NCBI RefSeq assembly: GCF_900492205.1
Contig: NZ_UEYQ01000003.1
Span: forward strand, 372,001 to 436,000
Source: Ciceribacter sp. T2.26MG-112.2
Lineage (GTDB): Bacteria; Pseudomonadota; Alphaproteobacteria; Rhizobiales; Rhizobiaceae
Reading direction: 5' to 3'
DNA: 64,000 bases
Shown: one piece after another, positions 8,029 through 17,378 of the stretch
How the letters are laid out: every line of letters begins with the position of its first letter
Position numbering within the stretch: the stretch's first letter is position 1
Position numbers and translations under genes: made by a program
The notes under the pieces: model-generated
What the model was told of the DNA's origin: nothing
Seen by the model: only the letters and a program-made list of their open reading frames with translations
Databases searched by the model: none

Positions 8029-10896
8029 TCAGAAGAAGCCGCGCTTCTGCCACCAGCCGCCCTTTTTCGGCTTGGTCGGTTCATCGTCGCCGTCCGTCGT
8101 GGCCTTGACCGAGGTCACCACTGGTTCGGAGGAGGTGACGTTGGATTGACGATTGGCGCGAGCCGGCTTGGCTTCTTCGGGGGCTTCCACCACCGCTTCG
8201 GCCTCGGCAGGCGCCACCGCGTCTTCCGCAGCGGGCTCCACGGCAGCGGGCGCCTCGACCTCGGCTTCTGCCACGGCGACCGGCTCGGCTGCGATCACAG
8301 GCTCCTCGACGGGAGACGCGACGACCTTGGCCTTGCGGCTGCGGCGCGGCTTCGGCTGGACCACCTCCTCGGCTGATTCGATCGCCGCCATGGCTGCCGG
8401 CTCTTCGGCGACGGCCTGTTCGGCGATCTCCTCGATCAGCGCGGCTTCGGTATCGCTATCGTTGCTTTCGCCATCGTCACCTTCGGCCGATCCTTCGACG
8501 CCGTTTTCCAGACCCTCTTCGCCCGGACGGCTACGGCGACCGCCGCGCTTGCCGCGGCGGCGGCGCTTGCGCTTCTGGCCATCTTCGCCAACGGTATCAC
8601 CGTCCTGCTCGCGGGCTTCGCCGGCGGTCTCGACGGCGCCGTCTTCGTCGCCCTCTTCACCGTCGTCTTCGTCGCCCTCCATATCGCCCTCGGCGCCGGC
8701 CTGAGCGCCGTTGCCGGGCTGGCCGTTCTTGCCCCGGCGGCGGCGGCGGCGCTTGCGCTTGCGGTTCTGCTCGTCGCTATTGGCCGAAGCCGCGGGCTGC
8801 GCGGCCGGTGCGGCTGCGATGATCTCTTCCTCTTCGTCCTCGTCCTCCGGCTCGGGGACGTAGTCGTCCTCCTCGATCGCCGGCAGAAGCTGCATGAGGC
8901 TCTCGATCTTCACCGGATTGGCAACAGCCTCGCCGCGATCGATACCGAAGTGCTGGGCGCCGACGGAGTCGTCGCTGTCGATGGTGATCGCGACGCCGAA
9001 GCGGTGCTCGTAATCGACGATCGTGCCGCGCTTCTGGTTGAGGATATAGAGCGCCGTCTCCGGCGTGGTGCGAACCGTGATGTCGTGCGTCGTGTTCTTC
9101 AGCAGATATTCTTCGATGCCGCGCAGGACATGCAGGGCAACCGACGACTGCGAGCGGATGAGGCCCGTTCCGCCGCAATGCGGGCAGAGCTGGGTCGTCG
9201 ATTCCAGGACCGAGGCGCGAATGCGCTGGCGCGACATTTCCAGCAGGCCGAAATGCGAGATCCGGCCGACCTGGATGCGGGCGCGGTCGTTCTTCAGGCA
9301 GTCCTTCAGCTTCTTCTCGACCGCGCGGTTGTTGCGCTTTTCTTCCATGTCGATGAAGTCGATGACGATCAGGCCGGCGAGGTCGCGCAGCCGCAACTGG
9401 CGGGCAACCTCTTCGGCGGCCTCCAGGTTGGTCTGCAGCGCGGTGTCCTCGATCGAGTATTCGCGGGTCGAGCGACCCGAGTTGACGTCAATCGCCACCA
9501 GCGCTTCGGTCTGGTTGATGATGATGTAGCCGCCGGACTTCAGCGTCACCTGCGGCTGCAGCATCTTGTCGAGCTGGCCTTCGATGCCGGAGCGCGAGAA
9601 GATCGGGTGCAGGTCGCGATAGGGCTGAACCACCTTGGCGTGGCTCGGCATCAGCATCTTCATGAAGTCTTTCGCTTCGCGATAGCCTTCCTCGCCGGCG
9701 ACGACGATCTCGGAGATGTCCTTGTTGTAGAGGTCGCGGATCGAGCGCTTGATCAGCGAGCCTTCCTCATAGACCAGGCAGGGCGCGGTCGAGCTGAGCG
9801 TCAGCGTCCGCACGTTTTCCCACAGGCGCATGAGGTATTCGAAATCGCGCTTGATCTCGACCTTGGTGCGGTTGGCACCTGCGGTGCGCAGGATCACGCC
9901 CATGCCCTGCGGCACTTCGAGACCGCGGGCGATTTCCTTCAGCCGCTTGCGGTCGGTCGGCTGGGTGATCTTGCGGGAAATGCCGCCGCCACGCGCCGTG
10001 TTCGGCATCAGCACCGAATAGCGGCCGGCGAGCGACAGGTAGGTGGTGAGAGCTGCGCCCTTGTTGCCGCGTTCTTCCTTGGCGACCTGCACCAGCAGGA
10101 TCTGGCGCCGCTTGATCACTTCCTGGATGCGGTACTGCTTGCGCGGCTTGCGCACGATGCGGTCCGGAACCTCTTCCATGGCGTCTTCGGCGCCCACGGA
10201 TTCGATTTCTTCCTTCTCCTCGATGTGGTCGTCGTCGTCGTCGAAATCGTCGTCGCGGCCGCGGCGTCCGCCGGCATCTTCGGAGATTTCGTCGTCGGTC
10301 TCGAACAGGGCGGCCATGTCGCCCTTGCCGTCGTCCTCAATGGCCTCGACGGCCTCGGATACCTGTTCCTCGGTCTCGGTGGTCTTCTTGGCGCGCGGCT
10401 TGCGGGTGCGCTTCGGCTTGGCCTTGGGCGCCTCCTCGTCGGGGGCTGCCTCGTCGGCCACAACTTCGGCCGGCGCTTCGGCCGAAACTTCAGCTTCCGC
10501 TTCCGGTTCAGCGGCTTCAACCGGCACGATGCCGACGTCGGGCTGTTCCTGTGAGGACATATCCGAGGCGGGCGACTCGTCGCCATCCGATTCGTCTTCG
10601 CGCCGGTGTTCTTCGGCTTCGGCGTTCAACAGCGCCTGCCGGTCGGCGTAGGGGATCTGGTAGTAATCGGGGTGGATTTCGGCGAAGGCCAGGAAGCCGT
10701 GGCGATTCCCGCCATAGTCGACGAAGGCCGCCTGTAGCGAAGGTTCGACGCGCGTCACCTTCGCCAAATAGATATTGCCCCGTATCTGCTTCTTGTGCTG
10801 GGACTCGAAATCGAATTCTTCGATGCGGTTACCGCGTACGACGACAACCCGCGTCTCTTCTTCGTGAGACGCGTCGATCAACATTCTGTCTGCCAT
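8029..10896 (-). CDS. rne: Ribonuclease E (RNase E/G family)
   Basis: A 955-residue endoribonuclease, the scaffold of the RNA degradosome, which processes rRNA and tRNA precursors and initiates mRNA decay. The S1 RNA-binding domain begins near residue 35 and is interrupted by an acidic, low-complexity insertion at about 95-245, a known feature of alphaproteobacterial RNase E. The catalytic core follows, with IDVNSGR (Asp470) and VIDFIDM, then the Zn-link CPHC at 571-574. The C-terminal ~270 residues are disordered, alternating Arg-rich RNA-binding blocks and acidic blocks, and end in GGWWQKRGFF. It is divergent from the amidase gene across a 600-base leader. Confidence 0.96.
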   Translation of the reverse strand: MADRMLIDASHEEETRVVVVRGNRIEEFDFESQHKKQIRGNIYLAKVTRVEPSLQAAFVDYGGNRHGFLAFAEIHPDYYQIPYADRQALLNAEAEEHRREDESDGDESPASDMSSQEQPDVGIVPVEAAEPEAEAEVSAEAPAEVVADEAAPDEEAPKAKPKRTRKPRAKKTTETEEQVSEAVEAIEDDGKGDMAALFETDDEISEDAGGRRGRDDDFDDDDDHIEEKEEIESVGAEDAMEEVPDRIVRKPRKQYRIQEVIKRRQILLVQVAKEERGNKGAALTTYLSLAGRYSVLMPNTARGGGISRKITQPTDRKRLKEIARGLEVPQGMGVILRTAGANRTKVEIKRDFEYLMRLWENVRTLTLSSTAPCLVYEEGSLIKRSIRDLYNKDISEIVVAGEEGYREAKDFMKMLMPSHAKVVQPYRDLHPIFSRSGIEGQLDKMLQPQVTLKSGGYIIINQTEALVAIDVNSGRSTREYSIEDTALQTNLEAAEEVARQLRLRDLAGLIVIDFIDMEEKRNNRAVEKKLKDCLKNDRARIQVGRISHFGLLEMSRQRIRASVLESTTQLCPHCGGTGLIRSQSSVALHVLRGIEEYLLKNTTHDITVRTTPETALYILNQKRGTIVDYEHRFGVAITIDSDDSVGAQHFGIDRGEAVANPVKIESLMQLLPAIEEDDYVPEPEDEDEEEEIIAAAPAAQPAASANSDEQNRKRKRRRRRRGKNGQPGNGAQAGAEGDMEGDEDDGEEGDEDGAVETAGEAREQDGDTVGEDGQKRKRRRRGKRGGRRSRPGEEGLENGVEGSAEGDDGESNDSDTEAALIEEIAEQAVAEEPAAMAAIESAEEVVQPKPRRSRKAKVVASPVEEPVIAAEPVAVAEAEVEAPAAVEPAAEDAVAPAEAEAVVEAPEEAKPARANRQSNVTSSEPVVTSVKATTDGDDEPTKPKKGGWWQKRGFF

Positions 10897-11508
10897 TTAA
10901 GCTGTGCTCCTCGGCGCCGCCGGGAAGGGGTTCACTCGCTCGCTGTACTCTGGTGCGGGTGATGCCTTGGGGGCTTGGCGCCGGATATAAATGTTCCCGC
11001 CCGACGGGGTGCGCTAGCAGCAATTGAACAGCTGCCGGGGTGCTTGAAAAGCCCGATCCGCCAAAAGTGTTCAAGATCAACTGCAATGACATCAAAGACC
11101 GAACGAAAACGACAATGACATAGGCCCCATGGGGCCCGATGAGTGTTCTTCAGAGCATGCGGTGGAAAACCACCAGTTGCATGTGCCGGCCGGGCCGGCG
11201 TGTTAAACCAGTTTCAGGAAAAAAAGCGGAGACGGCGGATGAAGATCCGACAAGCTTAGGCGCCAAGTCCTTGAAGAGGTTGGCAGCCGTGGCGGTCATT
11301 CTATCCCGTTGGCACTTTTAACCCTCATCTGCCTTGTATGTTTTCTCCGTGACAATAGCAAGGGGAAACGAAATTATGCCATAATATCGATTGATTAGCG
11401 TGGTTTGAGGTGGAGTGCCGATTCTCGGGCGAAGGGCGCGGTTGTGTCGCTGAGGCGCAGGGCAGCTGCGGGAAATCCGGCCATTTCCAGAAAGATTGGA
11501 TTGATTTC
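10897..11508. other. Long divergent intergenic region: rne leader and amidase upstream region
   Basis: About 610 bases without a convincing gene. It holds several short palindromes: GGCCCCATGGGGCC at 11123-11136, GGTGG-AAAA-CCACC at 11161-11174 inside a weaker outer stem, and a GC-rich 7-1-7 repeat at 11185-11199. These lie in the probable 5' UTR of rne. RNase E of E. coli autoregulates through structures in its long 5' UTR, and a similar role here is an inference. GTG at 11410 could extend the amidase frame but has no ribosome site. Confidence 0.5.
11334..11362 (-). promoter_or_regulatory. Weak candidate promoter for rne
   Basis: Read on the minus strand: CTTGCT (11362-11357), a 17-base spacer, then ATACAA (11339-11334). 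The -35 resembles the alphaproteobacterial CTTGAC/CTTGCC type; the -10 is poor. It would give an rne leader of about 430 bases. Confidence 0.28.
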
Positions 11509-12858
11509 ATGCATGATCGGCACGCTGGCGGCGGCAATGGGGCGATCGTCAACGATCCGGGGCGGGGAGGCGGTTTGCTGCGGAGCCGGTCTCGTCCTGG
11601 GCAGTGCGCGCACCTTGGGCGGCTGTTTTCGCGAATCGCTGTCCTCATGCTGCTGGTGGTTGCGGGCGCCGGGGCAGCCGGGAGCGTGACCTTTGCCGCG
11701 CAGGCGGAGCCCGCTGATCCGTTGGCGGTTTATGCGGCGCGCATCGTCGGCGACCGGGCCCGTACCCGAATCGTGCTCGAATTCGACCGGAAACCGGAAA
11801 TTGCCGTGCGCTACATTGCCAGGCCCGACCGGATCGTCATCGACCTGCCGGCGACGGTCTTCACTTTCCCCGAGGCAGACCTCGAGGCGCGGGGCCTGTT
11901 CCGCGATATCCGCTACGGATCGATGGACGCGGATTCCGCCCGTCTGGTGCTGACCGCCGATCGGCCCGCCCGGCTCGTCGCGAGCGAGGTGATGGCCAAT
12001 GAAAGCGGCACGGGCTATCGCCTCGTGCTCGACGCCGAAATGGTGTCGCAACAGGATTTCGAAAAACTGGTCAACGACCAGAGCTGGATGACGGCGAGCG
12101 TAGACGCGACCGCCACAGCGCAGCGCGGCGATCGGGTCGGGCAGAGCGAGCCCGCCGCGCCGGGTGCCTTTGTCATCGCCATCGATGCCGGGCATGGCGG
12201 CATTGACGCCGGCGCGACGGGGGCGGCGACCAAGACGCAGGAGAAGGAAATCACGCTGGCCTTCGCCAAGGCCCTTTCCGATCGGCTGAAGGGCGAGCCG
12301 GGCATCGAGGCCTTTCTGGTGCGCGAGGGAGACGAGTTCCTGTCGCTGTCGGAGCGCGTGACAATCGCGCGGCAGCGCGGGGCAAATCTCCTCATTTCCT
12401 TCCATGCCGATACGCTTCGCCAGAGCAATATCCGCGGCGCCACCGTCTATACCATATCGGACAAGGCATCCGACCGCATGGCCGCCGATCTCGCCGAGCG
12501 CGAGAACCTCTCCGACGCGGTGGGCGGCGTCAGCGATACCGGCGAGCCGGCCGAAGTGTCCGACATCCTTCTCGATCTGACGCGGCGCGAGACCCAGGCC
12601 TTTTCGATATCCATGGCGGAATCCGTCGTCAGGTCGTTCGAAGGGCAGGTGGCGCTGATCAACAATCCGCATCGCTATGCCGGCTTCCGGGTACTGCAAG
12701 CCCATGATGTCCCGTCGATCCTGCTGGAGCTGGGCTTCCTGTCCAACAAGGAGGACGAGAAGCTCCTGCTCGATCCCGCCTGGCGGGTGAAGATCGCCGA
12801 TCTGCTGGCGGCGGCCATCAGGCGCTACCGTCTTCCGGTCGTCGCCAATGGTGGTTGA
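11509..12858 (+). CDS. N-acetylmuramoyl-L-alanine amidase (AMIN + Amidase_3)
   Basis: A roughly 449-residue periplasmic zinc amidase that cleaves the amide between MurNAc and the stem peptide during daughter-cell separation. An Arg-rich N-terminus is followed by a hydrophobic export segment, an AMIN domain (septal targeting), and a C-terminal Amidase_3 catalytic domain. The latter shows the zinc-ligand motif IDAGHGG, the SFHAD segment, and the ILLELGFLSNKED motif with the catalytic Glu. It resembles AmiC. The start is uncertain: I use the ATG at 11509, which lacks a strong ribosome site. Its position between rne and PBP1A fits cell-wall remodelling. Confidence 0.88.
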   Translation: MHDRHAGGGNGAIVNDPGRGGGLLRSRSRPGQCAHLGRLFSRIAVLMLLVVAGAGAAGSVTFAAQAEPADPLAVYAARIVGDRARTRIVLEFDRKPEIAVRYIARPDRIVIDLPATVFTFPEADLEARGLFRDIRYGSMDADSARLVLTADRPARLVASEVMANESGTGYRLVLDAEMVSQQDFEKLVNDQSWMTASVDATATAQRGDRVGQSEPAAPGAFVIAIDAGHGGIDAGATGAATKTQEKEITLAFAKALSDRLKGEPGIEAFLVREGDEFLSLSERVTIARQRGANLLISFHADTLRQSNIRGATVYTISDKASDRMAADLAERENLSDAVGGVSDTGEPAEVSDILLDLTRRETQAFSISMAESVVRSFEGQVALINNPHRYAGFRVLQAHDVPSILLELGFLSNKEDEKLLLDPAWRVKIADLLAAAIRRYRLPVVANGG

Positions 12859-13047
12859 TGCCGACGGCAGCGGGGCCGGTGGGCGGTGCATAAGCGAGGG
12901 ATGGCCCTATTTTCCTCACAATCGGGCCGTTACTCCGAACTGGGTCGCTTGCGTCTTGCCAAGCAGGGCATGACGTGCAAAACGCCACGCTATGTGCGAT
13001 GTTCGCCCATTGCGCGCTGAACCGAAAGCATTGCCGGTAGCTCGAAT

Positions 13048-15501
13048 ATGATCAGACTGATTGGTTATCTCTTCGGACTCGCGTCCGTCCTCGCCCTCGG
13101 CGTCGCCGGCGTCGTTGCCGTTTACCTGAACGGGGTCTCGAAGGACTTGCCGGACTATGCGGTTCTGTCGAGCTATGCGCCGCCGGTCACGACGCGCATT
13201 CACGCCGGCAATGGCGCGCTGATGGCGGAATATGCCCGCGAACGTCGTCTTTTCCTGCCGATCCAGGCCATCCCCGACCGGGTGAAGGCGGCATTCCTGT
13301 CGGCGGAAGACAAGAATTTCTACAACCACCCCGGCGTCGACATCTATGGTCTTGGTCGCGCCATCCTGGTCAACGTCCAGAACCTCGGCTCCGGCCGCCG
13401 TCCCGTCGGCGCCTCGACCATCACCCAGCAGGTGGCGAAGAACTTCCTTCTGTCCTCCGACCAGACGATCGACCGCAAGGTCAAGGAAGCGATCCTGTCC
13501 TTCCGCATCGAGCAGACCTATTCGAAGGACAAGATCCTCGAACTCTACCTCAACGAAATCTTCTTCGGAATGAATGCCTACGGCATCGCCGGGGCGGCAC
13601 TCACCTATTTCGACAAGTCGGTGACCGAACTCACCATCGCCGAGACCGCCTATCTTGCCGCCCTGCCGAAGGGCCCGTCGAACTACCATCCGTTCCGTCA
13701 CACCGAGGCGGCGATCGAACGTCGCAACTGGGTCATCGACCGGATGGTGGAGAATGGTTTCGTCGTCAAGGCCGACGGCGATGAGGCCAAGAAGCAGCCG
13801 CTTGGGGTGACCGGTCGCCGCACGGGTTCCTATCTCTTCGCCTCGGACTATTTCGCCGAAGAAGTTCGCCGCCAGATCATCGAGAAATACGGTGACAAGT
13901 CGCTCTACGAAGGTGGCCTTTCCGTGCGGACGTCCCTCGATCCGCAGATGCAGATCGTCGCCCGCAAGGCCCTCCAGGACGGACTGCTGACCTACGACCA
14001 GCGCCGCGGTTTCCGCGGTCCGGTGGCAAAAATCTCCGCCTCGGGGGACTGGGGTGCCGAGCTCGCCAAGGTCAATGCGCTGAGCGACGTCCCGGAATGG
14101 AAGCTCGCCGTCGTGCTCGCCGTCTCCGCGTCACGCGTCGACATTGGCCTTCAGCCCGCCAAGGAAGCCGGTGGCAAGGTCGTGTCGGATCGCCAGACCG
14201 GCCGGATCATGGCCGACGACATGGAATGGGCCTATCGCTCCGCCACTGGTGACCGCAAGACGGCGAAGTCGCCGGAGGGCGTGCTGGCGCCGGGCGATGT
14301 GGTCTTCGTCGAGCCGCTTTCGGATGCCGAGGGCGGTTACAGGTTGCGTCAGCCGCCGAAGGTGCAGGGTGGACTGGTCGCCATGGACCCGCATACCGGT
14401 CGCGTGCTCGCCATGGTCGGCGGCTTTTCCTATGCCCAGTCGGAATTCAACCGTGCCACCCAGGCCATGCGCCAGCCCGGTTCGTCCTTCAAGCCGTTCG
14501 TCTATGCGGCGGCGCTCGACAATGGCTACACCCCCGCCTCGGTCATCATGGACGCGCCGATCGAATTCGTCTCGGGTGGCCAGGTCTGGCGTCCGCAGAA
14601 CTACGGCGGCGGTTCGGCCGGCCCGTCGACCTTGCGTCTCGGCATCGAGAAGTCGCGCAACCTGATGACGGTTCGCCTCGCCAACGACATGGGCATGAAC
14701 CTGGTGGCCGAATATGCCGAGCGCTTCGGCATCTATGACAAGATGATGCCCTTGCTGTCGATGTCGCTCGGCTCGGGCGAGACCACGGTGCTGCGGATGG
14801 TCTCCGCCTATGCGGTACTGGCCAACGGCGGCAAGCAGATCAAGCCGACCCTCATCGACCGCATCCAGGACCGCTACGGCAAGACCATCTTCCGCCATGA
14901 GGAACGCGTCTGCGAAGGCTGCAACGCCAATGGCTGGGAAGGCCAGGAAGAGCCGATCGTGGTCGACAATCGCGAGCAGGTGCTCGACCCGATGACCGCC
15001 TACCAGATCACCTCGATGATGGAAGGCGTCGTCTCGCGCGGCACCGCGGCCGGCAAGATCAAGCTCGATCGCCCGGTCGCCGGCAAGACCGGCACGACCA
15101 ATGACGAAAAGGATGCCTGGTTCGTCGGCTACACGCCCGACCTCGTCGCCGGCCTCTACATCGGTTTCGACAATCCCGCGCCGCTTGGCCGAGGCTCGAC
15201 CGGCGGCTCCATGTCGGCACCGATCTTCAACGAGTTCATGCAGGCCGCGGTGGCCGGGACCCCGCCGGGCAAGTTCCGCCTGCCGGAAGGCATGCAGCTC
15301 ATACCGGTCAATCGCAAGACGGGCATGCAGGCCTATGACGGCGAGCCCGACACCATTATCGAAGCCTTCAAGCCCGGCACCGGCCCGGCCGATACCTTCT
15401 CGGTCATCGGCATGGAAGAATATGTGGCGCCCGAGGAAATCCTCAGGGAATCGCCACAGGCCAACCAGGCCGTCACATCGGGCGCCGGCGGCCTGTTCTG
15501 A
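13048..15501 (+). CDS. mrcA: Penicillin-binding protein 1A (bifunctional transglycosylase/transpeptidase)
   Basis: An 817-residue class A PBP that polymerises glycan strands and cross-links peptides. One N-terminal membrane segment (about 5-28) is followed by a GT51 domain with SAEDKNFYNHPG (predicted catalytic Glu87) and GASTITQQ. After an OB-like insertion comes the transpeptidase domain with SSFK (Ser479), SRN (536-538) and KTGT (680-683). All catalytic motifs are intact. It lies 190 bases downstream of the amidase and may share its transcript; a 11-bp GC hairpin without U-run follows it. Confidence 0.95.
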   Translation: MIRLIGYLFGLASVLALGVAGVVAVYLNGVSKDLPDYAVLSSYAPPVTTRIHAGNGALMAEYARERRLFLPIQAIPDRVKAAFLSAEDKNFYNHPGVDIYGLGRAILVNVQNLGSGRRPVGASTITQQVAKNFLLSSDQTIDRKVKEAILSFRIEQTYSKDKILELYLNEIFFGMNAYGIAGAALTYFDKSVTELTIAETAYLAALPKGPSNYHPFRHTEAAIERRNWVIDRMVENGFVVKADGDEAKKQPLGVTGRRTGSYLFASDYFAEEVRRQIIEKYGDKSLYEGGLSVRTSLDPQMQIVARKALQDGLLTYDQRRGFRGPVAKISASGDWGAELAKVNALSDVPEWKLAVVLAVSASRVDIGLQPAKEAGGKVVSDRQTGRIMADDMEWAYRSATGDRKTAKSPEGVLAPGDVVFVEPLSDAEGGYRLRQPPKVQGGLVAMDPHTGRVLAMVGGFSYAQSEFNRATQAMRQPGSSFKPFVYAAALDNGYTPASVIMDAPIEFVSGGQVWRPQNYGGGSAGPSTLRLGIEKSRNLMTVRLANDMGMNLVAEYAERFGIYDKMMPLLSMSLGSGETTVLRMVSAYAVLANGGKQIKPTLIDRIQDRYGKTIFRHEERVCEGCNANGWEGQEEPIVVDNREQVLDPMTAYQITSMMEGVVSRGTAAGKIKLDRPVAGKTGTTNDEKDAWFVGYTPDLVAGLYIGFDNPAPLGRGSTGGSMSAPIFNEFMQAAVAGTPPGKFRLPEGMQLIPVNRKTGMQAYDGEPDTIIEAFKPGTGPADTFSVIGMEEYVAPEEILRESPQANQAVTSGAGGLF

Positions 15502-15524
15502 AATCCAGCGTAATCATCCTGCGT

Positions 15525-15555
15525 GCGGCCGCCCCTTTACATCGGGGGCGGCCGC
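15525..15555. other. GC-rich 11-bp hairpin between mrcA and prfB
   Basis: Bases 15525-15535 pair perfectly with 15545-15555 around a 9-base loop. No U-tract follows, so intrinsic termination is doubtful. It could act as an mRNA 3' stabiliser for mrcA or as a Rho-independent-like site lacking the U-run. Confidence 0.5.
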
Positions 15556-15602
15556 AACTAATTGACGATCCAGTTTTTACACCGAGGTGAAGATCAACCG
15601 CG

Positions 15603-16731
15603 ATGCGCAATGAAATCGAGAATGTAGTCGACGAAATCAAGCAGGCCGTAAGCCTGCTGAGGAGGCATCTTTGACTGGGATCAGGCGGTAAGGCGACTGG
15701 ACTGGTTGAACAACAAGGCAGAGGATCCGAACCTCTGGAACGATGCCGCCGAGGCCCAGAAGCTGATGCGGGAGCGCCAGCAGCTGGATGACAGCATCAA
15801 TGGCGTCAAGCGTCTCGGACAGCAGATGACCGACAACATCGAGCTGATCGAGATGGGCGAGGAAGAAGGCGACGAGCAGGTCGTCAAGGAAGCCGAGGAC
15901 GCGCTGAAGGCGCTGAAGGCCGAATCCGGCAAGCTTCAGGTCGAGGCCATGCTGTCCGGCGAGGCCGACGGCAACGACACCTATCTCGAAGTCCATTCCG
16001 GCGCCGGCGGTACCGAGTCCCAGGACTGGGCCAATATGCTGCTGCGCATGTATATCCGCTGGGCCGAGAAGCAGGGCTTCAAGGTCGAGGTCATGGAAGT
16101 CCACGACGGCGAAGAAGCCGGCATCAAGTCCGCAACCATCCACGTCAAGGGCCACAATGCCTATGGCTGGCTGAAGACCGAATCGGGCGTGCATCGCCTC
16201 GTGCGCATTTCGCCCTATGACAGCAATGCGCGCCGCCATACCTCGTTCTCGTCGGTCTGGGTCTATCCCGTCGTCGACGACTCGATCAACATCGAGATCA
16301 ACGAGAGCGACTGCCGCATCGACACCTATCGTTCGTCGGGCGCCGGTGGCCAGCACGTCAACACCACCGACTCGGCCGTGCGCATCACGCATATTCCGAC
16401 CGGCATCGTGGTCGCCTGCCAGCAGGAGCGGTCGCAGCACAAGAACAAGGCCAAGGCCTGGGAAATGCTGCGGGCCCGCATGTACGAGGCGGAACTGATG
16501 AAACGCGAGGCGGCTGCCAATGCCGAAGCCGCGTCCAAGACCGACATCGGCTGGGGACACCAGATCCGCTCCTACGTGCTGCAGCCCTACCAGTTGGTCA
16601 AGGACCTTCGCACCGGTGTCGAAAGCACCGATCCGGATACGGTCCTGAACGGCGGCCTGAACGAGTTCATGGAGGCGGCCCTCGCGCATCGCATCAGCGG
16701 CAGCGCCGATTCGGTTGCCGACATCGATTGA
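15603..16731 (+). CDS. prfB: Peptide chain release factor 2, expressed by programmed +1 frameshift
   Basis: RF2 recognises UGA/UAA stop codons and triggers peptide release. The gene is in two frames: 23 codons from ATG 15603 end at CTT followed by in-frame TGA (15672-15674), and skipping T15672 joins the frame 15673-16731. The slippery CTT-TGA-C with an AGGAGG just upstream is the classical prfB recoding site, autoregulated by RF2 level. The joined product is 375 residues, the usual RF2 size. The peptidyl-hydrolysis GGQ motif lies in [15 protein letters not shown]. The stop-codon tripeptide reads SPY where E. coli RF2 has SPF. Confidence 0.95.
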
Positions 16732-16819
16732 TCGGCTGTGAGGCCATCGCGGACATTGACGGCGGGACGGAAGTTCCGCCGTTTCGCGTTCGGCAGGGTT
16801 CGCCGGATGGCGTTAGGCT

Positions 16820-17365
16820 TCAGTTCGTCGCCCGCTCGACGCGGATCTCGCCGAACTCGTCGATCAGCACAGTCCAGCCCTCCGGCTCCACCGCGTCCGG
16901 ATCGGTCTTCAGATAGACGGTGGCGAAGAACCCCGGCTGCCGGCTGATACCGGTCGAATCCTCCGGCCGGATGTCGGTGACATAGGGACGGATCGCGGAA
17001 AACTCCTCGAGCTCGACGCTTTCCAGAACTTCAGGGCCGGCATCGCTCGCAAGGATCTGCTGCAGATAGACCTTGGCGGTACGATCCGGCTGGCGGATTG
17101 CGATCAGCTTGTAATAGCCGCGGCGCGGCGTCGGCGTAGCAGTGCCCTCCGCCGGAGCCGGGGCGGTTGCGCCGGCGGGCGCCGGAGCCGGCGTCGGTGA
17201 AACCGGCGGGGCGGACGCAGAGGTCTCGGCATCGCCCTCCCAGGAACCGCCACTGATGACGAAGGTCGCCGTCACCGGCAATTGGTCGATGTCCTCGGCA
17301 AGGGCCGGGCCGCCAGCCAGCATCAGGCCTAGAAAGCCGGCGCGGAGAAGTAGGGTAGGGGCCAT
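16820..17365 (-). CDS. Exported hypothetical protein with Ala/Pro-rich linker
   Basis: A 181-residue protein with a signal peptide (hydrophobic residues 3-22, cleavage after ALA near 23). An Ala/Pro/Thr low-complexity linker (about 45-80) precedes a small C-terminal domain that starts at RRGYYKLIAIRQPD and probably folds as beta strands. I know no named domain. I start at the ATG at 17365, which has GGGAGA upstream. It follows nadK by 13 bases on the same strand and is probably co-transcribed. Confidence 0.7.
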   Translation of the reverse strand: MAPTLLLRAGFLGLMLAGGPALAEDIDQLPVTATFVISGGSWEGDAETSASAPPVSPTPAPAPAGATAPAPAEGTATPTPRRGYYKLIAIRQPDRTAKVYLQQILASDAGPEVLESVELEEFSAIRPYVTDIRPEDSTGISRQPGFFATVYLKTDPDAVEPEGWTVLIDEFGEIRVERATN

Positions 17366-17378
17366 GCGTCGATCTCCC

